A DNA stretch of 64,000 bases, taken from Pseudomonas kilonensis. GTDB lineage: Bacteria > Pseudomonadota > Gammaproteobacteria > Pseudomonadales > Pseudomonadaceae. This document shows, in pieces, positions 1 through 9,133 of this stretch. Where the stretch lies: assembly GCF_001269885.1 (NCBI RefSeq), contig NZ_LHVH01000018.1, positions 62,001-126,000 on the forward strand, given 5' to 3'. Every line of letters begins with the position of its first letter. Position 1 is the stretch's first letter. Both the position numbers and the translations under genes were made by a program. The notes under the pieces were generated by a model, which worked only from the letters and a program-made list of their open reading frames with translations, was not told the origin of the DNA and did no database searches.

Positions 1-472
1 GGGTCAGCGAGCGCAGCAGTTGTGGGGTACCGATCCGGCCAGCAACCACGTCCAGGTGAGCGGTGCGGAAACTTCTGGCAAAGCGACGGTTGAAGCCGAC
101 TTGCAGCGTCACCCGTGCATCGGCCGCGGCGGCGATGGCGCGGTCGGCTTCGTCCAGGGTGATGGCCATCGGTTTTTCACAGAACACACCTTTGCCGGCC
201 CGGGCTGCATTGATCACCAGTTCGGCATGGCTGCGTGCCGGGGCGGCGATCAGCACGGCGTCGATGTCCGGGTCATCCAGCAATTGCTGTGGGTCGGTAT
301 AGACCTTCTGCACGTCCAGTTCTGCCGCCAAGCGTGCGGCTTGGCCGGGGGTAGGGTCGGCGATGGCGGCAAGGCACGCGCCGGGGATGTGCCTGGCGGC
401 GGTCAGGCCGTGAAAACTGCCCATGCGGCCGGCGCCGATGAGGCCAAGGCGAAGGGTTTTGGATGTGCTCAT
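1..472 (-). CDS. Gfo/Idh/MocA family oxidoreductase, C-terminus cut by window
   Basis: NAD(P)-dependent sugar or polyol dehydrogenase of the Gfo/Idh/MocA family. About 157 N-terminal residues are visible. They form a Rossmann fold: the dinucleotide-binding motif GLIGAGRMG lies near residues 9-17 and the family motif EKP (CEKPMAIT) near residues 99-106. The rest runs off the left edge. The ATG at 472 is preferred to one six bases upstream because the AGGGAG ribosome site sits eight bases before it. Inositol 2-dehydrogenase is the closest functional guess, but substrate cannot be read from this half. The gene is divergent from a sigma-54 activator and has its own sigma-54 promoter, so it probably heads an operon induced by that activator. 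Confidence 0.85.
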   Translation of the reverse strand, partial: MSTSKTLRLGLIGAGRMGSFHGLTAARHIPGACLAAIADPTPGQAARLAAELDVQKVYTDPQQLLDDPDIDAVLIAAPARSHAELVINAARAGKGVFCEKPMAITLDEADRAIAAAADARVTLQVGFNRRFARSFRTAHLDVVAGRIGTPQLLRSLT

Positions 473-539
473 GAACATGACTCCCTTTATTGTTTTTACG
501 ACTCGGCGGTAAGAATGTCCTCGTCTGTCCAGGCAGGGA

Positions 540-554
540 GCAAGCGCTGTGCCA
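540..554 (-). promoter_or_regulatory. Sigma-54 (-24/-12) promoter for the Gfo/Idh gene
   Basis: On the minus strand the sequence reads TGGCAC-N5-TTGC, a full match to the RpoN consensus with correct GG-to-GC spacing. It lies about 70 bases upstream of the dehydrogenase start. The divergent neighbour is a sigma-54 enhancer-binding protein, which makes chance unlikely. Confidence 0.85.
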
Positions 555-619
555 ATAATTAACTTATTGATATTTAAGTAATTTAATTCTTTTGAATTGG
601 AAAGGATGTTCATTTGAAT

Positions 620-657
620 GACATGTCTATACTGACATGTCGAAAATATGAACATGT
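620..657. promoter_or_regulatory. Putative upstream activator sites with ACATGT palindromes
   Basis: The hexamer ACATGT occurs at 621, 635 and 652. The first two lie inside the 8-bp palindrome GACATGTC and in a direct repeat TGACATGTC. They sit roughly 65-110 bases from the sigma-54 promoter at 540-554, the normal distance for enhancer sites, and directly before the activator gene. Binding by that activator is inferred. Confidence 0.65.
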
Positions 658-666
658 GGCCGAATA

Positions 667-2658
667 ATGAATCAGCAACCTGCAGCGTTGAGCGCCGAAG
701 ACCGTGACTACCTCACCACGCTGGGCCCTGCGTCGTTGAACGAAGGGCCAGGTACTGCGCTGGATGAGGCCTGGCAAGCGTGCTTGCAGGGGGCTATCGA
801 TCGGCCTGTCGGGATCCGCCGAGTGATTTGGGCGTCCTGGTTGCGCAGCGTCGATGCCGGCCTCGATCCGGAAGACGGTGAGTACCGTTTTGTCGCGCCT
901 GCCGACCTGACCGCGACCCTGGCAGCCAACCGGGTGCTGATCGCCGCTGCGGCGCAAGTCATGCGCGGTTTGCTCGCCTATAACCCCAGGGGTCATATCA
1001 ACCTGACCGATGCCGAAGGCACGACGTTGTATTTCTGTGGCCTGGACCTCACACCCATCGGCAGTCGATTGCTGGAGTCGGTACAGGGCACCAATTGCAC
1101 CGGGCTGGCAATCGTCGAAGACCGTTTGGTGTATGTGCTGGCCGAAGAGAACTTCGGGCTTGGCCTGCGCCAGCGCCGCATGCATTGCGCCGCTGCGCCG
1201 ATCCGCGATGCCCAAGGCCGGACGCTGGGCATGTTGACCTTGACGGCAGAGCCCGGCTGGTTTCATTTCCATACGCTGGGCACCGTCCAGGCTGCGGCCG
1301 AGGCGGTCTCGAGGCAGATGGCGCTGCAAGCCTTGCTGGAAGAGCAGCAAACGGTCCTTGAGGTGCTCAACGAGGGCTTGGTGGTTTTGGATGAGCAGGG
1401 CTGCATCAAGGCGCTCAACCATTACGCCCGACAGTTGTTCCGCGTCGGCCATGACCTGCTCGGCAGTCCGTTCAAGAGCCTGGGCAAGAGCGAATTGACC
1501 GATGCAGTCCTGCTCGCGGGCGGGGACGGCGTGCGCGACCTGGACTGCACCTTTGAGCTGCACGACCGCAGCCATCTGGCCTGCCTGGTGTCGGTCTGCC
1601 CACTGGAGCAAGGCGGGCGGATTGTGTCGTTGCGCGAGAACCGACGCATCCGGGAAATCACCCGGCGGATCATTGGCACCCAGGCCAGCTACACCTTCGA
1701 AACCATCCTCGGCCGCTCACAGGCGATTGAGGATGCACTGCACCTGGCGCGGATTGCCAGTCGCAGTGATTCGACCACGCTGATCCTCGGTGAGAGCGGC
1801 ACTGGCAAGGAGTTGTTCGCCCAGGCCATCCATAATGGCAGCGACCGTTGTGGCGGGCCTTTCGTGGCGGTCAATTGCGGCGCCATTCCCCGTGACCTGG
1901 TGCAGAGCGAACTGTTTGGACACGTCGAAGGCGCTTTCACCGGGTCGGCGCGCGGTGGGTCGGCAGGCAAGTTCGAGTTGGCCGATGGCGGGACGATCTT
2001 CCTCGATGAAATCGGTGACATGTCCTTCGATGCACAGGTCAGCCTGCTGCGTGTCCTGCAGGAAGGCGAGGTGACACGGGTGGGGGCGAAAAAATCGCTG
2101 CGGGTCAACGTGCGCATCATCGCCGCCACCCACCGCAACCTGAGCCAGGCAGTGGCCGAGGGCGCCTTTCGTGAGGACCTTTACTACCGGCTCAACGTGC
2201 TGAACCTGACGGTGCCGCCACTGCGGATGCGTCGCGAAGATGTGCCGTTGCTGGCGCGGCATTTTCTCGCGCGATGTGCCCGGTCGCTGCGCAAGTCGAT
2301 GCAGGACCTTTCGCCCGCGGCCCTGGATATGCTTGGCGCTTATCACTGGCCAGGCAATGTCCGTGAGCTGGAAAATGTCATTGAGCGGGCGACCAACCTG
2401 GCGATGACCGAGCTGATCGAACCGAGCGATCTTGCCCTGGATATCAGGCAGCGAGGGCGCTCATCGACATGGGGAAGTGCCCCTGAGCCGCGGATGGCGC
2501 CGGATCTTGGTACCCATGAGATGAATGCCATCATCGCCGCCCTCAAAGACACGCGCGGAAACATCCGCCTGGCTGCTCAACGGCTGAATGTGTCGCGTGG
2601 CGGGTTGTACAACAAAATGAGCCGGTTTGGACTCAAGGTTGAGGCATTCCGTTCCTAG
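667..2658 (+). CDS. Sigma-54-dependent Fis-family activator, AcoR-like
   Basis: Transcriptional activator that remodels RpoN holoenzyme. The 663 residues start with a GAF-like sensor region (about 80-225) and a PAS-like stretch (about 230-310). The AAA+ domain follows (about 340-570), with Walker A GESGTGKE and Walker B FLDEIGD. A C-terminal Fis helix-turn-helix ends the protein (about 620-655, LAAQRLNVSRGGLYNKM). The sigma-54 contact loop reads GAFTGS rather than GAFTGA: the essential FT is kept, the last Ala is Ser. No receiver domain is present, so a small molecule is the likely signal, as in AcoR. It probably activates the divergent Gfo/Idh operon. The ribosome site before ATG 667 is weak. 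Confidence 0.9.
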   Translation: MNQQPAALSAEDRDYLTTLGPASLNEGPGTALDEAWQACLQGAIDRPVGIRRVIWASWLRSVDAGLDPEDGEYRFVAPADLTATLAANRVLIAAAAQVMRGLLAYNPRGHINLTDAEGTTLYFCGLDLTPIGSRLLESVQGTNCTGLAIVEDRLVYVLAEENFGLGLRQRRMHCAAAPIRDAQGRTLGMLTLTAEPGWFHFHTLGTVQAAAEAVSRQMALQALLEEQQTVLEVLNEGLVVLDEQGCIKALNHYARQLFRVGHDLLGSPFKSLGKSELTDAVLLAGGDGVRDLDCTFELHDRSHLACLVSVCPLEQGGRIVSLRENRRIREITRRIIGTQASYTFETILGRSQAIEDALHLARIASRSDSTTLILGESGTGKELFAQAIHNGSDRCGGPFVAVNCGAIPRDLVQSELFGHVEGAFTGSARGGSAGKFELADGGTIFLDEIGDMSFDAQVSLLRVLQEGEVTRVGAKKSLRVNVRIIAATHRNLSQAVAEGAFREDLYYRLNVLNLTVPPLRMRREDVPLLARHFLARCARSLRKSMQDLSPAALDMLGAYHWPGNVRELENVIERATNLAMTELIEPSDLALDIRQRGRSSTWGSAPEPRMAPDLGTHEMNAIIAALKDTRGNIRLAAQRLNVSRGGLYNKMSRFGLKVEAFRS

Positions 2659-2960
2659 CGGGATGCTGTCGTAAATGCTCTGATAATTGCCACGATCCCT
2701 AGCTGGGCTGCTGGTATAGAGCGTGCGCGATAACGCGTAGCTGCCCGTGATGGGGAAGCGTTAACGCGCAGTCCTGACGATGACAGACCAACGGGGAATG
2801 TAAAAATTTTACGGTTTTTTTACGGTAGGTGTTTTGACCCACAACGATACTGGCCGCGATTTTCAGATCGTCCGAGCGCCTTGCATTTCCAATGGCCCTG
2901 GCAAATCGTATTGCTCAAGGATGGCATACACTTCCCCCCGTAATTTGAGAGACGCAACCC
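2659..2960. other. Intergenic region before kup
   Basis: No gene is visible. The stretch holds an A/T-only palindrome GTAAAAATTTTAC at 2800-2812 followed by a T-run, a possible weak terminator, and an isolated GCGTTAACGC palindrome at 2758-2767. No recognisable riboswitch was found. Confidence 0.4.
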
Positions 2961-4862
2961 TTGAGCGAAGCAGCGATTTCCGCCCATGAAGATTCCCATG
3001 CCAAAACATCAGGAGTGGGCTTGCTCGTCGCCGCGGTGGGCGTGGTTTATGGGGACATTGGCACCAGCCCGCTTTACACACTCAAAGAAGTGTTCGCCGG
3101 TCACTACGGCGTCCAGGCCAACCAGGACGGTGTACTGGGTATTCTGTCGTTGATCTTCTGGTCACTGATCTGGGTCGTCTCGATCAAGTACGTGCTGTTC
3201 ATCCTTCGCGCCAACAACCAGGGCGAGGGGGGCATCATGGCCTTGACCGCATTGGCACGTCGGGCTGCGGCACCGTTTCCCAAAATGAGCAGGGTCCTGG
3301 TATTGCTCGGGCTCTTCGGCGCGGCACTGTTTTACGGGGACAGCATGATCACCCCGGCCATCTCGGTGCTCTCGGCGGTCGAAGGGCTGCAGCTTGCGTT
3401 CGATGGAATCGAACAGTGGGTCGTTCCGCTGTCCGTGGTCATCCTGGTAGCGCTGTTCCTGATTCAAAAACATGGCACGGCGCGTATCGGCATCCTGTTC
3501 GGCCCGGTCATGGTGCTGTGGTTCATGGTGCTGGGTGCGCTCGGCATTTACGGCATCCTGCAACGACCGGAAGTTCTGCAGGCGCTCAATCCTGCATGGG
3601 CAGTGCAGTTTTTTGTGGTGCATCCGGGGATTGGCGTGGCCATTCTGGGCGCCGTGGTGTTGGCATTGACCGGTGCTGAAGCACTGTATGCCGACATGGG
3701 CCACTTTGGCCGCAAGCCCATTGCTCGCGCCTGGTTCATTCTCGTGTTGCCCGGCTTGGTGCTCAATTACTTTGGCCAAGGCGCCCTGATCCTGGGAAAC
3801 CCGGAGACGGTGCGCAACCCGTTCTATTTACTGGCGCCTGAATGGGCACTGTTACCGATGGTCGCGCTCTCCACACTGGCCACCATCATCGCCTCTCAAG
3901 CCGTGATCTCCGGTGCTTTTTCCCTGACTCGCCAGGCCATCCAGTTGGGTTACGTCCCTCGCATGTTTATCCAGCATACCTCCAGCCAGGAACAGGGACA
4001 GATCTATATCGGTACGGTTAACTGGGCGTTGATGGTGGGTGTCGTGCTGTTGGTGATTGGTTTCGAGTCGTCCAGTGCGTTGGCCGCAGCCTATGGCGTC
4101 GCTGTGACGGGGACCATGTTGATCACGACAATCTTGTCCTCGGCTGTCGTCCTGCTCCTGTGGAAAACGCCGCGCTGGCTGGCCGTCCCAATGCTGCTCG
4201 GATTCTTGCTGGTAGACGGTCTGTATTTTGCGGCCAATGCACCCAAAATTTTTCAGGGTGGCGCGTTCCCGGTGATTGCCGGCATCAGCCTGTTCATTTT
4301 GATGACGACCTGGAAGCGGGGCAGAAAGATTATTGTTGAGCGGCTGGATGAAACCGCACTTCCTCTACCGCTATTCATCGGCAGTATCCGTACGCAGCCT
4401 CCCCATCGGGTGCAAGGTACGGCGGTGTTTCTTACGGCCAGGACAGATGCTGTTCCTCATGCATTGCTGCACAACCTGCTGCATAACCAGGTTTTGCATG
4501 AGCAAGTGGTATTGCTCACAGTGGTGTCCGAAGACAGCCCTCGTGTGAGTGCTGACCGACGGTTTGAGGTTGAAGCCTATGGAGAAGGGTTCTTCCGGGT
4601 CAGTCTGCACTTTGGCTTTATCGAGGAGCCCGATGTCCCCTTGGCCTTGAGTCTCTGTCACTTGGCTGAACTGGACTTCAGTCCGATGCGCACCACCTAT
4701 TTCCTCAGCCGGGAGACGGTGATCCCGACCAAGCGCATCGGAATGGCCCGTTGGCGAGAAACCCTGTTCGCGTTTTTGCTGAAGAACGCCAATAGCAACC
4801 TGAAGTACTTCAAGTTGCCGTTGAACCGGGTGATAGAGCTGGGCACACAGGTCGAGATGTAA
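2961..4862 (+). CDS. kup: Kup potassium/proton symporter
   Basis: Low-affinity K+ uptake protein of the inner membrane, 633 residues, normal length for the family. The signature [17 protein letters not shown] is at about residues 27-43. Some twelve hydrophobic segments follow to about residue 450, then a soluble C-terminal domain. The start is TTG at 2961, with a GAGA-type ribosome site; no in-frame ATG exists before the signature, so TTG is the best start. It is a single gene, convergent with the CorA-like gene. Confidence 0.95.
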   Translation: MSEAAISAHEDSHAKTSGVGLLVAAVGVVYGDIGTSPLYTLKEVFAGHYGVQANQDGVLGILSLIFWSLIWVVSIKYVLFILRANNQGEGGIMALTALARRAAAPFPKMSRVLVLLGLFGAALFYGDSMITPAISVLSAVEGLQLAFDGIEQWVVPLSVVILVALFLIQKHGTARIGILFGPVMVLWFMVLGALGIYGILQRPEVLQALNPAWAVQFFVVHPGIGVAILGAVVLALTGAEALYADMGHFGRKPIARAWFILVLPGLVLNYFGQGALILGNPETVRNPFYLLAPEWALLPMVALSTLATIIASQAVISGAFSLTRQAIQLGYVPRMFIQHTSSQEQGQIYIGTVNWALMVGVVLLVIGFESSSALAAAYGVAVTGTMLITTILSSAVVLLLWKTPRWLAVPMLLGFLLVDGLYFAANAPKIFQGGAFPVIAGISLFILMTTWKRGRKIIVERLDETALPLPLFIGSIRTQPPHRVQGTAVFLTARTDAVPHALLHNLLHNQVLHEQVVLLTVVSEDSPRVSADRRFEVEAYGEGFFRVSLHFGFIEEPDVPLALSLCHLAELDFSPMRTTYFLSRETVIPTKRIGMARWRETLFAFLLKNANSNLKYFKLPLNRVIELGTQVEM

Positions 4863-4892
4863 AAGAGTCATCGAGTATCCAGAGGGGCTCGT

Positions 4893-5843
4893 TCAATGCG
4901 GGCCATTCATGCTGGATGAACCACGCGTCAGACGCTTGAGCGCGATGACCATCAGGCCCCCGGCTACTACCATTCCCGTGAGAAAAAGCGGATAGGCAAC
5001 CCACCAGGGAACGGCTGAGGTCATCATGCTGAACTCGGACATGCCACCAATGCTGGCGATCAGGTTGAGAGGCAGGAAAACCACATTGATCAGCGTCAGT
5101 TTGCGTAACAGGTTGTTCATGGTGTTGTTCATCAAATTGCCGCGTGCGTCGATCAAGCCGGCAAACACCCTGGAGTAGATTTCCGCCTGTTTGTTGCACT
5201 GGGTGTTTTCGATGATCAAATCGTCGATAAGCGCAATCGCCTCGACGCTGAAGTGCTCTTTTTCCGCATGGTTGCGCAGCCGAGTCAGGACCGCGCCATT
5301 GCTGTGAATCGCATTGATGTAGTAGATCAGGCTTTCGCTGAGGTTAAACATCTGGACCAGATGTCGATTCTCCATCGAGGCGTTGAATTTCTGCTGCAGC
5401 TCGCGAGCCACCATCTTGATCACCTTGAGGTGGCCCAGGTAGTGGTGGAGGTTGTTGAACAGTATATCCAGCAGCACATCTTGCGTTGTGTGCAAGGGGT
5501 GCCGCTGCCCCAATCCACTCAACTGGGAGTCGTCAGTCGCGATTATCAGCAAGCGTGTTTTAGAGAAGAGCAAGCCGAACGATGAGACCTCAAAGGCCAG
5601 GCTATCTCCGCCCGAGTAACTTTCCGGGCGCTTCCAGATCAAGAACAGGTTATCCGGATGGAATTCGATGCGTGAGACTTCGTCCGGATCCAGTGCCGAA
5701 GCCAGCGCGTGATCGTCCAGTTTGAACTCGCTGCGCAACAGATCTCGTTCTGCCGCATCGGGATTACTGAACAACATCACATCAGCATTGAGCTGTTCAA
5801 CCGGTACCAGCGCCCCATTGGCGAGCAGAAAACTCTTGATCAC
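4893..5843 (-). CDS. CorA-family divalent cation transporter with GMS instead of GMN
   Basis: CorA/ZntB superfamily membrane protein of 316 residues. It has a large cytoplasmic N-terminal domain rich in helices and two C-terminal membrane segments (about 250-270 and 280-305). In CorA the selectivity loop after the first segment is GMN; here the same place reads IASIGGMSEF, so Asn is replaced by Ser. The flanking segment LTLINVVFLPLNLIA aligns well with CorA, so the reading is secure. The change may alter ion choice (Mg2+, Zn2+ or other), or the protein may act in efflux. It lies convergent to kup and just downstream, on the same strand, of the RimK-like gene. Confidence 0.85.
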   Translation of the reverse strand: MIKSFLLANGALVPVEQLNADVMLFSNPDAAERDLLRSEFKLDDHALASALDPDEVSRIEFHPDNLFLIWKRPESYSGGDSLAFEVSSFGLLFSKTRLLIIATDDSQLSGLGQRHPLHTTQDVLLDILFNNLHHYLGHLKVIKMVARELQQKFNASMENRHLVQMFNLSESLIYYINAIHSNGAVLTRLRNHAEKEHFSVEAIALIDDLIIENTQCNKQAEIYSRVFAGLIDARGNLMNNTMNNLLRKLTLINVVFLPLNLIASIGGMSEFSMMTSAVPWWVAYPLFLTGMVVAGGLMVIALKRLTRGSSSMNGPH

Positions 5844-5909
5844 GTCTGACCTATGGCGTTGTTGACAGAGGAAGTCAGTGTCTTGCAGGTCGTGTAGCGG
5901 ATCAAGTAT

Positions 5910-7496
5910 TCACCAGGCCTGACCGCGACGTTTCAGCTCAAGACGGCGAATGAACTCTTCCAGAACCAGGGAATACAGGTCGTCCTGCAAGTAGGCGTCT
6001 TCGATGCCCGCGTCCATGTTCGGGTTGTCGTTAACCTCGATGACCACCACCTTATCCCCCGACTGTTTCAGGTCGACCCCGTACAAACCATCTCCGATGA
6101 GGTTTGCGGTCTTCACCGCCAGCTCCACCACCGCCCGCGGTGCTTCGTGAACCGCCAAGGTGCGGCATTCCCCATTAATGTCCTGGCCCTTGGCTTTGTG
6201 GTTGTAGATTTGCCAGTGACCTTTGGACATGAAGTACTGGCAGGCGAATATCGGTTTGCGGTTGAGTACGCCGATGCGCCAGTCGTACTCGGTGTAGAAG
6301 AACTCCTGAGCCAGTAGCAATACCGAGTGCTCGAAGAGCTCAGCGGTGGCATCCAGCAGCGCCTGTTGGCTTTCAACCTTGATTACGCCACGGGAAAAAC
6401 AACCATCGGGAATCTTCAGCACTAATGGAAAGCCCAGGCGTTCACCGACTCGCTCGAAGTCTTCCGGTCGCTCCTTGTAGAGAATCTCGGTTGCCGGCAT
6501 ACCCAATTGATGGCTTTTGAGCAGATCAGTCAGGTACACCTTGTTGGTACAGCGCAGGATTGAAGTGGGATCGTCCATCACCACCAGGCCTTCGCTTTCC
6601 GCCTTCTTGGCGAAGCGATAGGTGTGGTTATCCACGCTGGTGGTTTCGCGAATCAGCAGGGCGTCATACTCGGCGATTCGTGAATAGTCTTTCTTTTCGA
6701 TCAGATCGACATCAATGCCCAGGCCTTTGCCCACCCTGATAAAACTTTCCAGCGCCTTGGCATTGGAAGGCGGCAGCGATTCCTGCGGGTCATGCAATAT
6801 GGCCAGGTCGTAACGGGCCACGCGGGGTGACCGCGGTACTCGCCAGATCTTGCGGCTGAAACTGTCCAGCGAGTTGGCAAATTGATCCTCCTGGTCTTCG
6901 CGTAGCTTTTGCAAGACACCAGGTTTTATCCCCTCGATATGCCAACTATTGCTTTTACGGAACTCCACCAGGAGGATCGGGCATGGGAATATTTCGAAAA
7001 TTTGCCGGGCCAGTTCCTGCAAGGGCTCAAGGTTGGTTTTACCAAAGTAAAGAGTGAACGTGAATCCTTCGGTATTACTATAAGGGTGGTTGTTCAGTGC
7101 TTTGTCCAGCGCCTTGTCCAAGTCATCCAGCGCGAGGCTGTACAGTGACTTTCGGGTCAACTCGCTGATGGTCCGCACAGACGGAATAACTTTATGGCCG
7201 CGTGCTTCTGCCAGCAATGAACAGTAATACCCGTGTCCTAGGTACTTGTAGCTCCGACACAGATTAATAACCTGAACACGCTTGCCAGCCTCGCTTTCAA
7301 GGGGTTGCTCGAGATATTCCTGGGCACTCATCACATCGTCTGATGGGAAATAAGACGCCCAGTCTTCTTTTCGCTCAACAATAATAACGACTTGGCTTTG
7401 CCGCCTGGGTGCGCTCGATAAATAAGTAAGGTTTGATATTGTCGCTAGCCGATTTTGCTCTGATACTTCACGCAAATCACCCTGTACCGCTGACAT
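5910..7496 (-). CDS. RimK-like ATP-grasp ligase with extra N-terminal domain
   Basis: Long RimK-family protein of about 528 residues. Classical RimK has about 300. A first domain (about 1-200) is followed by an ATP-grasp region (about 280-510), with typical elements such as LVLKIPDGCFSRGVIKV and the metal-site segment VIEVNDNPNMDAG. The family joins amino acids to carboxylates, classically glutamate to ribosomal protein S6. The substrate of this long form is unknown. ATG 7496 gives the usual length; a TTG at 7520 is possible but its ribosome site is too close. The divergent partner, a GNAT/C39 fusion, suggests a joint peptide or protein modification pathway. Confidence 0.85.
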   Translation of the reverse strand: MSAVQGDLREVSEQNRLATISNLTYLSSAPRRQSQVVIIVERKEDWASYFPSDDVMSAQEYLEQPLESEAGKRVQVINLCRSYKYLGHGYYCSLLAEARGHKVIPSVRTISELTRKSLYSLALDDLDKALDKALNNHPYSNTEGFTFTLYFGKTNLEPLQELARQIFEIFPCPILLVEFRKSNSWHIEGIKPGVLQKLREDQEDQFANSLDSFSRKIWRVPRSPRVARYDLAILHDPQESLPPSNAKALESFIRVGKGLGIDVDLIEKKDYSRIAEYDALLIRETTSVDNHTYRFAKKAESEGLVVMDDPTSILRCTNKVYLTDLLKSHQLGMPATEILYKERPEDFERVGERLGFPLVLKIPDGCFSRGVIKVESQQALLDATAELFEHSVLLLAQEFFYTEYDWRIGVLNRKPIFACQYFMSKGHWQIYNHKAKGQDINGECRTLAVHEAPRAVVELAVKTANLIGDGLYGVDLKQSGDKVVVIEVNDNPNMDAGIEDAYLQDDLYSLVLEEFIRRLELKRRGQAW

Positions 7497-7588
7497 ATGA
7501 GAAGGTCCGTTGGAGAACAAGTCCTTATCTATTAAGCACGATACTTTTTAAAAGTCTCGTTTCGTTACGCAACTTTTACGGCGGCTAT

Positions 7589-8701
7589 ATGAACCTGGTA
7601 TTTCGCAAGGCGACACACGATGATCTGAAGTCTCTGCTGGAATTGGAAAACCAGTGCTTTACCCATGACCGGCTCACGCCGCGCAGTTTCCAGTGGATGA
7701 TCGGCCGAGCCCATGCCAGCCTGATCGTCGCGCAGGCCGAGAGCCAATTGATGGGCTACTGCCTGGTCTTGTTCCACCGCGGCACCTCGCTGGCGCGTCT
7801 GTACTCCATCGCCATCGCCACCCAGAGTCGTGGCCTGGGCTTGGGGAAACAGCTACTGGATCAGGCGGAAGAGTGCGCACGCGCGAACGACTGCGCCTAC
7901 CTGCGACTGGAAGTCCGACCGGATAATCCGGTTGCCATCAGTCTTTATGAGCGCAATGGGTACCGGCGCTTCGCCGTGGTAAACGACTACTACGAAGACC
8001 ATTTGCATGCACTGCGCTTGGAAAAGCGTGTTGTGCAGCATCGGGAAAACCGTGAGCTCCAAGTACCTTACTACCAACAGACCACTGAGTTTACCTGCGG
8101 CCCGGCTTGCCTCTTGATGGCCATGAAGGCATTGCAACCCAATCGTTTAATCGGACGTAGGGACGAACTGCAAATCTGGCGTGAAGCCACCACCGTGTTC
8201 ATGACTTCAGGGCACGGTGGTTGCAGTCCCCAAGGGTTGGCACTGGCGGCCTGGCGTCGAGGGTTTCGAGTACGCCTGCAAGTGAGTATTGCAGGTCCGC
8301 TATTTCTCGACGGCGTGCGCGACGAACATAAAAAAGAAGTCATGCGCCTGGTACATGAAGCGTTCTGCAGCGAACTTGCGCAGAGTGATGTGGAGCAGGT
8401 GAGCAGCAACCAACTGGACCTGGCTCAGGCACTGAAGGAGGGCGGTCAACCCCTGGTGTTGATCAGTAGCTACCGACTGACGCGCTCAAAAGCCCCGCAC
8501 TGGGTCATTGTCACTGATTACGACGAGGACTTCGTCTACCTGCATGATCCAGACATTGATCATAGTCAGCACCGTCAGGCACTTGACTGCCAGCATCTTC
8601 CCGTCAGCCACAAGGCATTCGACAAAATGTGTGTTTTCGGCGGCAATAAGCTACGCGCCTCCGTGACGATTTACCCTCGTCAATCCATGCCCAAGGTATG
8701 A
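7589..8701 (+). CDS. GNAT acetyltransferase fused to C39-like peptidase
   Basis: Two-domain protein of 370 residues. Residues about 1-145 are a GNAT N-acetyltransferase of RimI type, with the acetyl-CoA loop SRGLGLGKQLL and the segment NPVAISLYERNGYRR. Residues about 155-350 resemble a C39 bacteriocin-processing peptidase: the cysteine motif TTEFTCGPACLLMAM holds the likely nucleophile, and HWVIVTDYDEDFVYLHDPD holds the likely His and Asp. The start at ATG 7589 fits the GNAT N-terminus; the longer reading frame from 7433 adds an unrelated tail. It faces the RimK-like ligase across a 92-base gap. The pairing of ligase, acetyltransferase and peptidase suggests modification and trimming of a peptide or protein tail; this is inference. 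Confidence 0.85.
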   Translation: MNLVFRKATHDDLKSLLELENQCFTHDRLTPRSFQWMIGRAHASLIVAQAESQLMGYCLVLFHRGTSLARLYSIAIATQSRGLGLGKQLLDQAEECARANDCAYLRLEVRPDNPVAISLYERNGYRRFAVVNDYYEDHLHALRLEKRVVQHRENRELQVPYYQQTTEFTCGPACLLMAMKALQPNRLIGRRDELQIWREATTVFMTSGHGGCSPQGLALAAWRRGFRVRLQVSIAGPLFLDGVRDEHKKEVMRLVHEAFCSELAQSDVEQVSSNQLDLAQALKEGGQPLVLISSYRLTRSKAPHWVIVTDYDEDFVYLHDPDIDHSQHRQALDCQHLPVSHKAFDKMCVFGGNKLRASVTIYPRQSMPKV

Positions 8702-9133
8702 AGCGATACCCAACCCCGGTGGCTCGGCTGATCGCGATCATCAGGGCGATCAGCCTGGCGGTTTGTTCACGGCTGAACTCGGTCTGGGCTATCAGTGGCT
8801 TCACTCCGTGACGCTGCTGCCTGCGGGTACGATGCACAGGTAGTTGTAACTCGCAGCCCTGGAGCATCCGCTACATTGAATGGAGTTGATTCTCCGCTAT
8901 GTGTCTGTTCCAAGAGCCTGGTCATGCTGCAGCTTCGGTCTGCTCTACGATCTACCTGAGCACGCTTTCGAATATCTTGAGACAGTGGAGCAAGTGCCAC
9001 CTCATCTCTCGCGAGGACCGGGGCTGGAAGGATGTTACAAACTTACTATTCCCCTTTCAGGTTGATGACGGCAGAAGCGACTATCCTTGCGGACACTGAA
9101 TCTGAACTCTGTATCCATAAAAAAAGAGACGCC
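8702..9133. other. Intergenic region with possible CMD-family relic
   Basis: No intact gene is seen. On the minus strand around 8700-8800 a frame reads EFSREQTARLIALMIAIS and later YRFIPW. This recalls the C-terminus of carboxymuconolactone decarboxylase/AhpD-like proteins, but it has no proper start or end, so it may be a decayed fragment. The last 90 bases (from about 9046) resemble the leader of the second binding-protein copy at 43.1 kb, with a shared stretch GACTATCCTT. Confidence 0.35.

Noticed and set aside
2800..2822. Rho-independent terminator after the sigma-54 activator
   Set aside because: The stem is made almost only of A-T pairs and lies about 140 bases after the stop; too weak to call.
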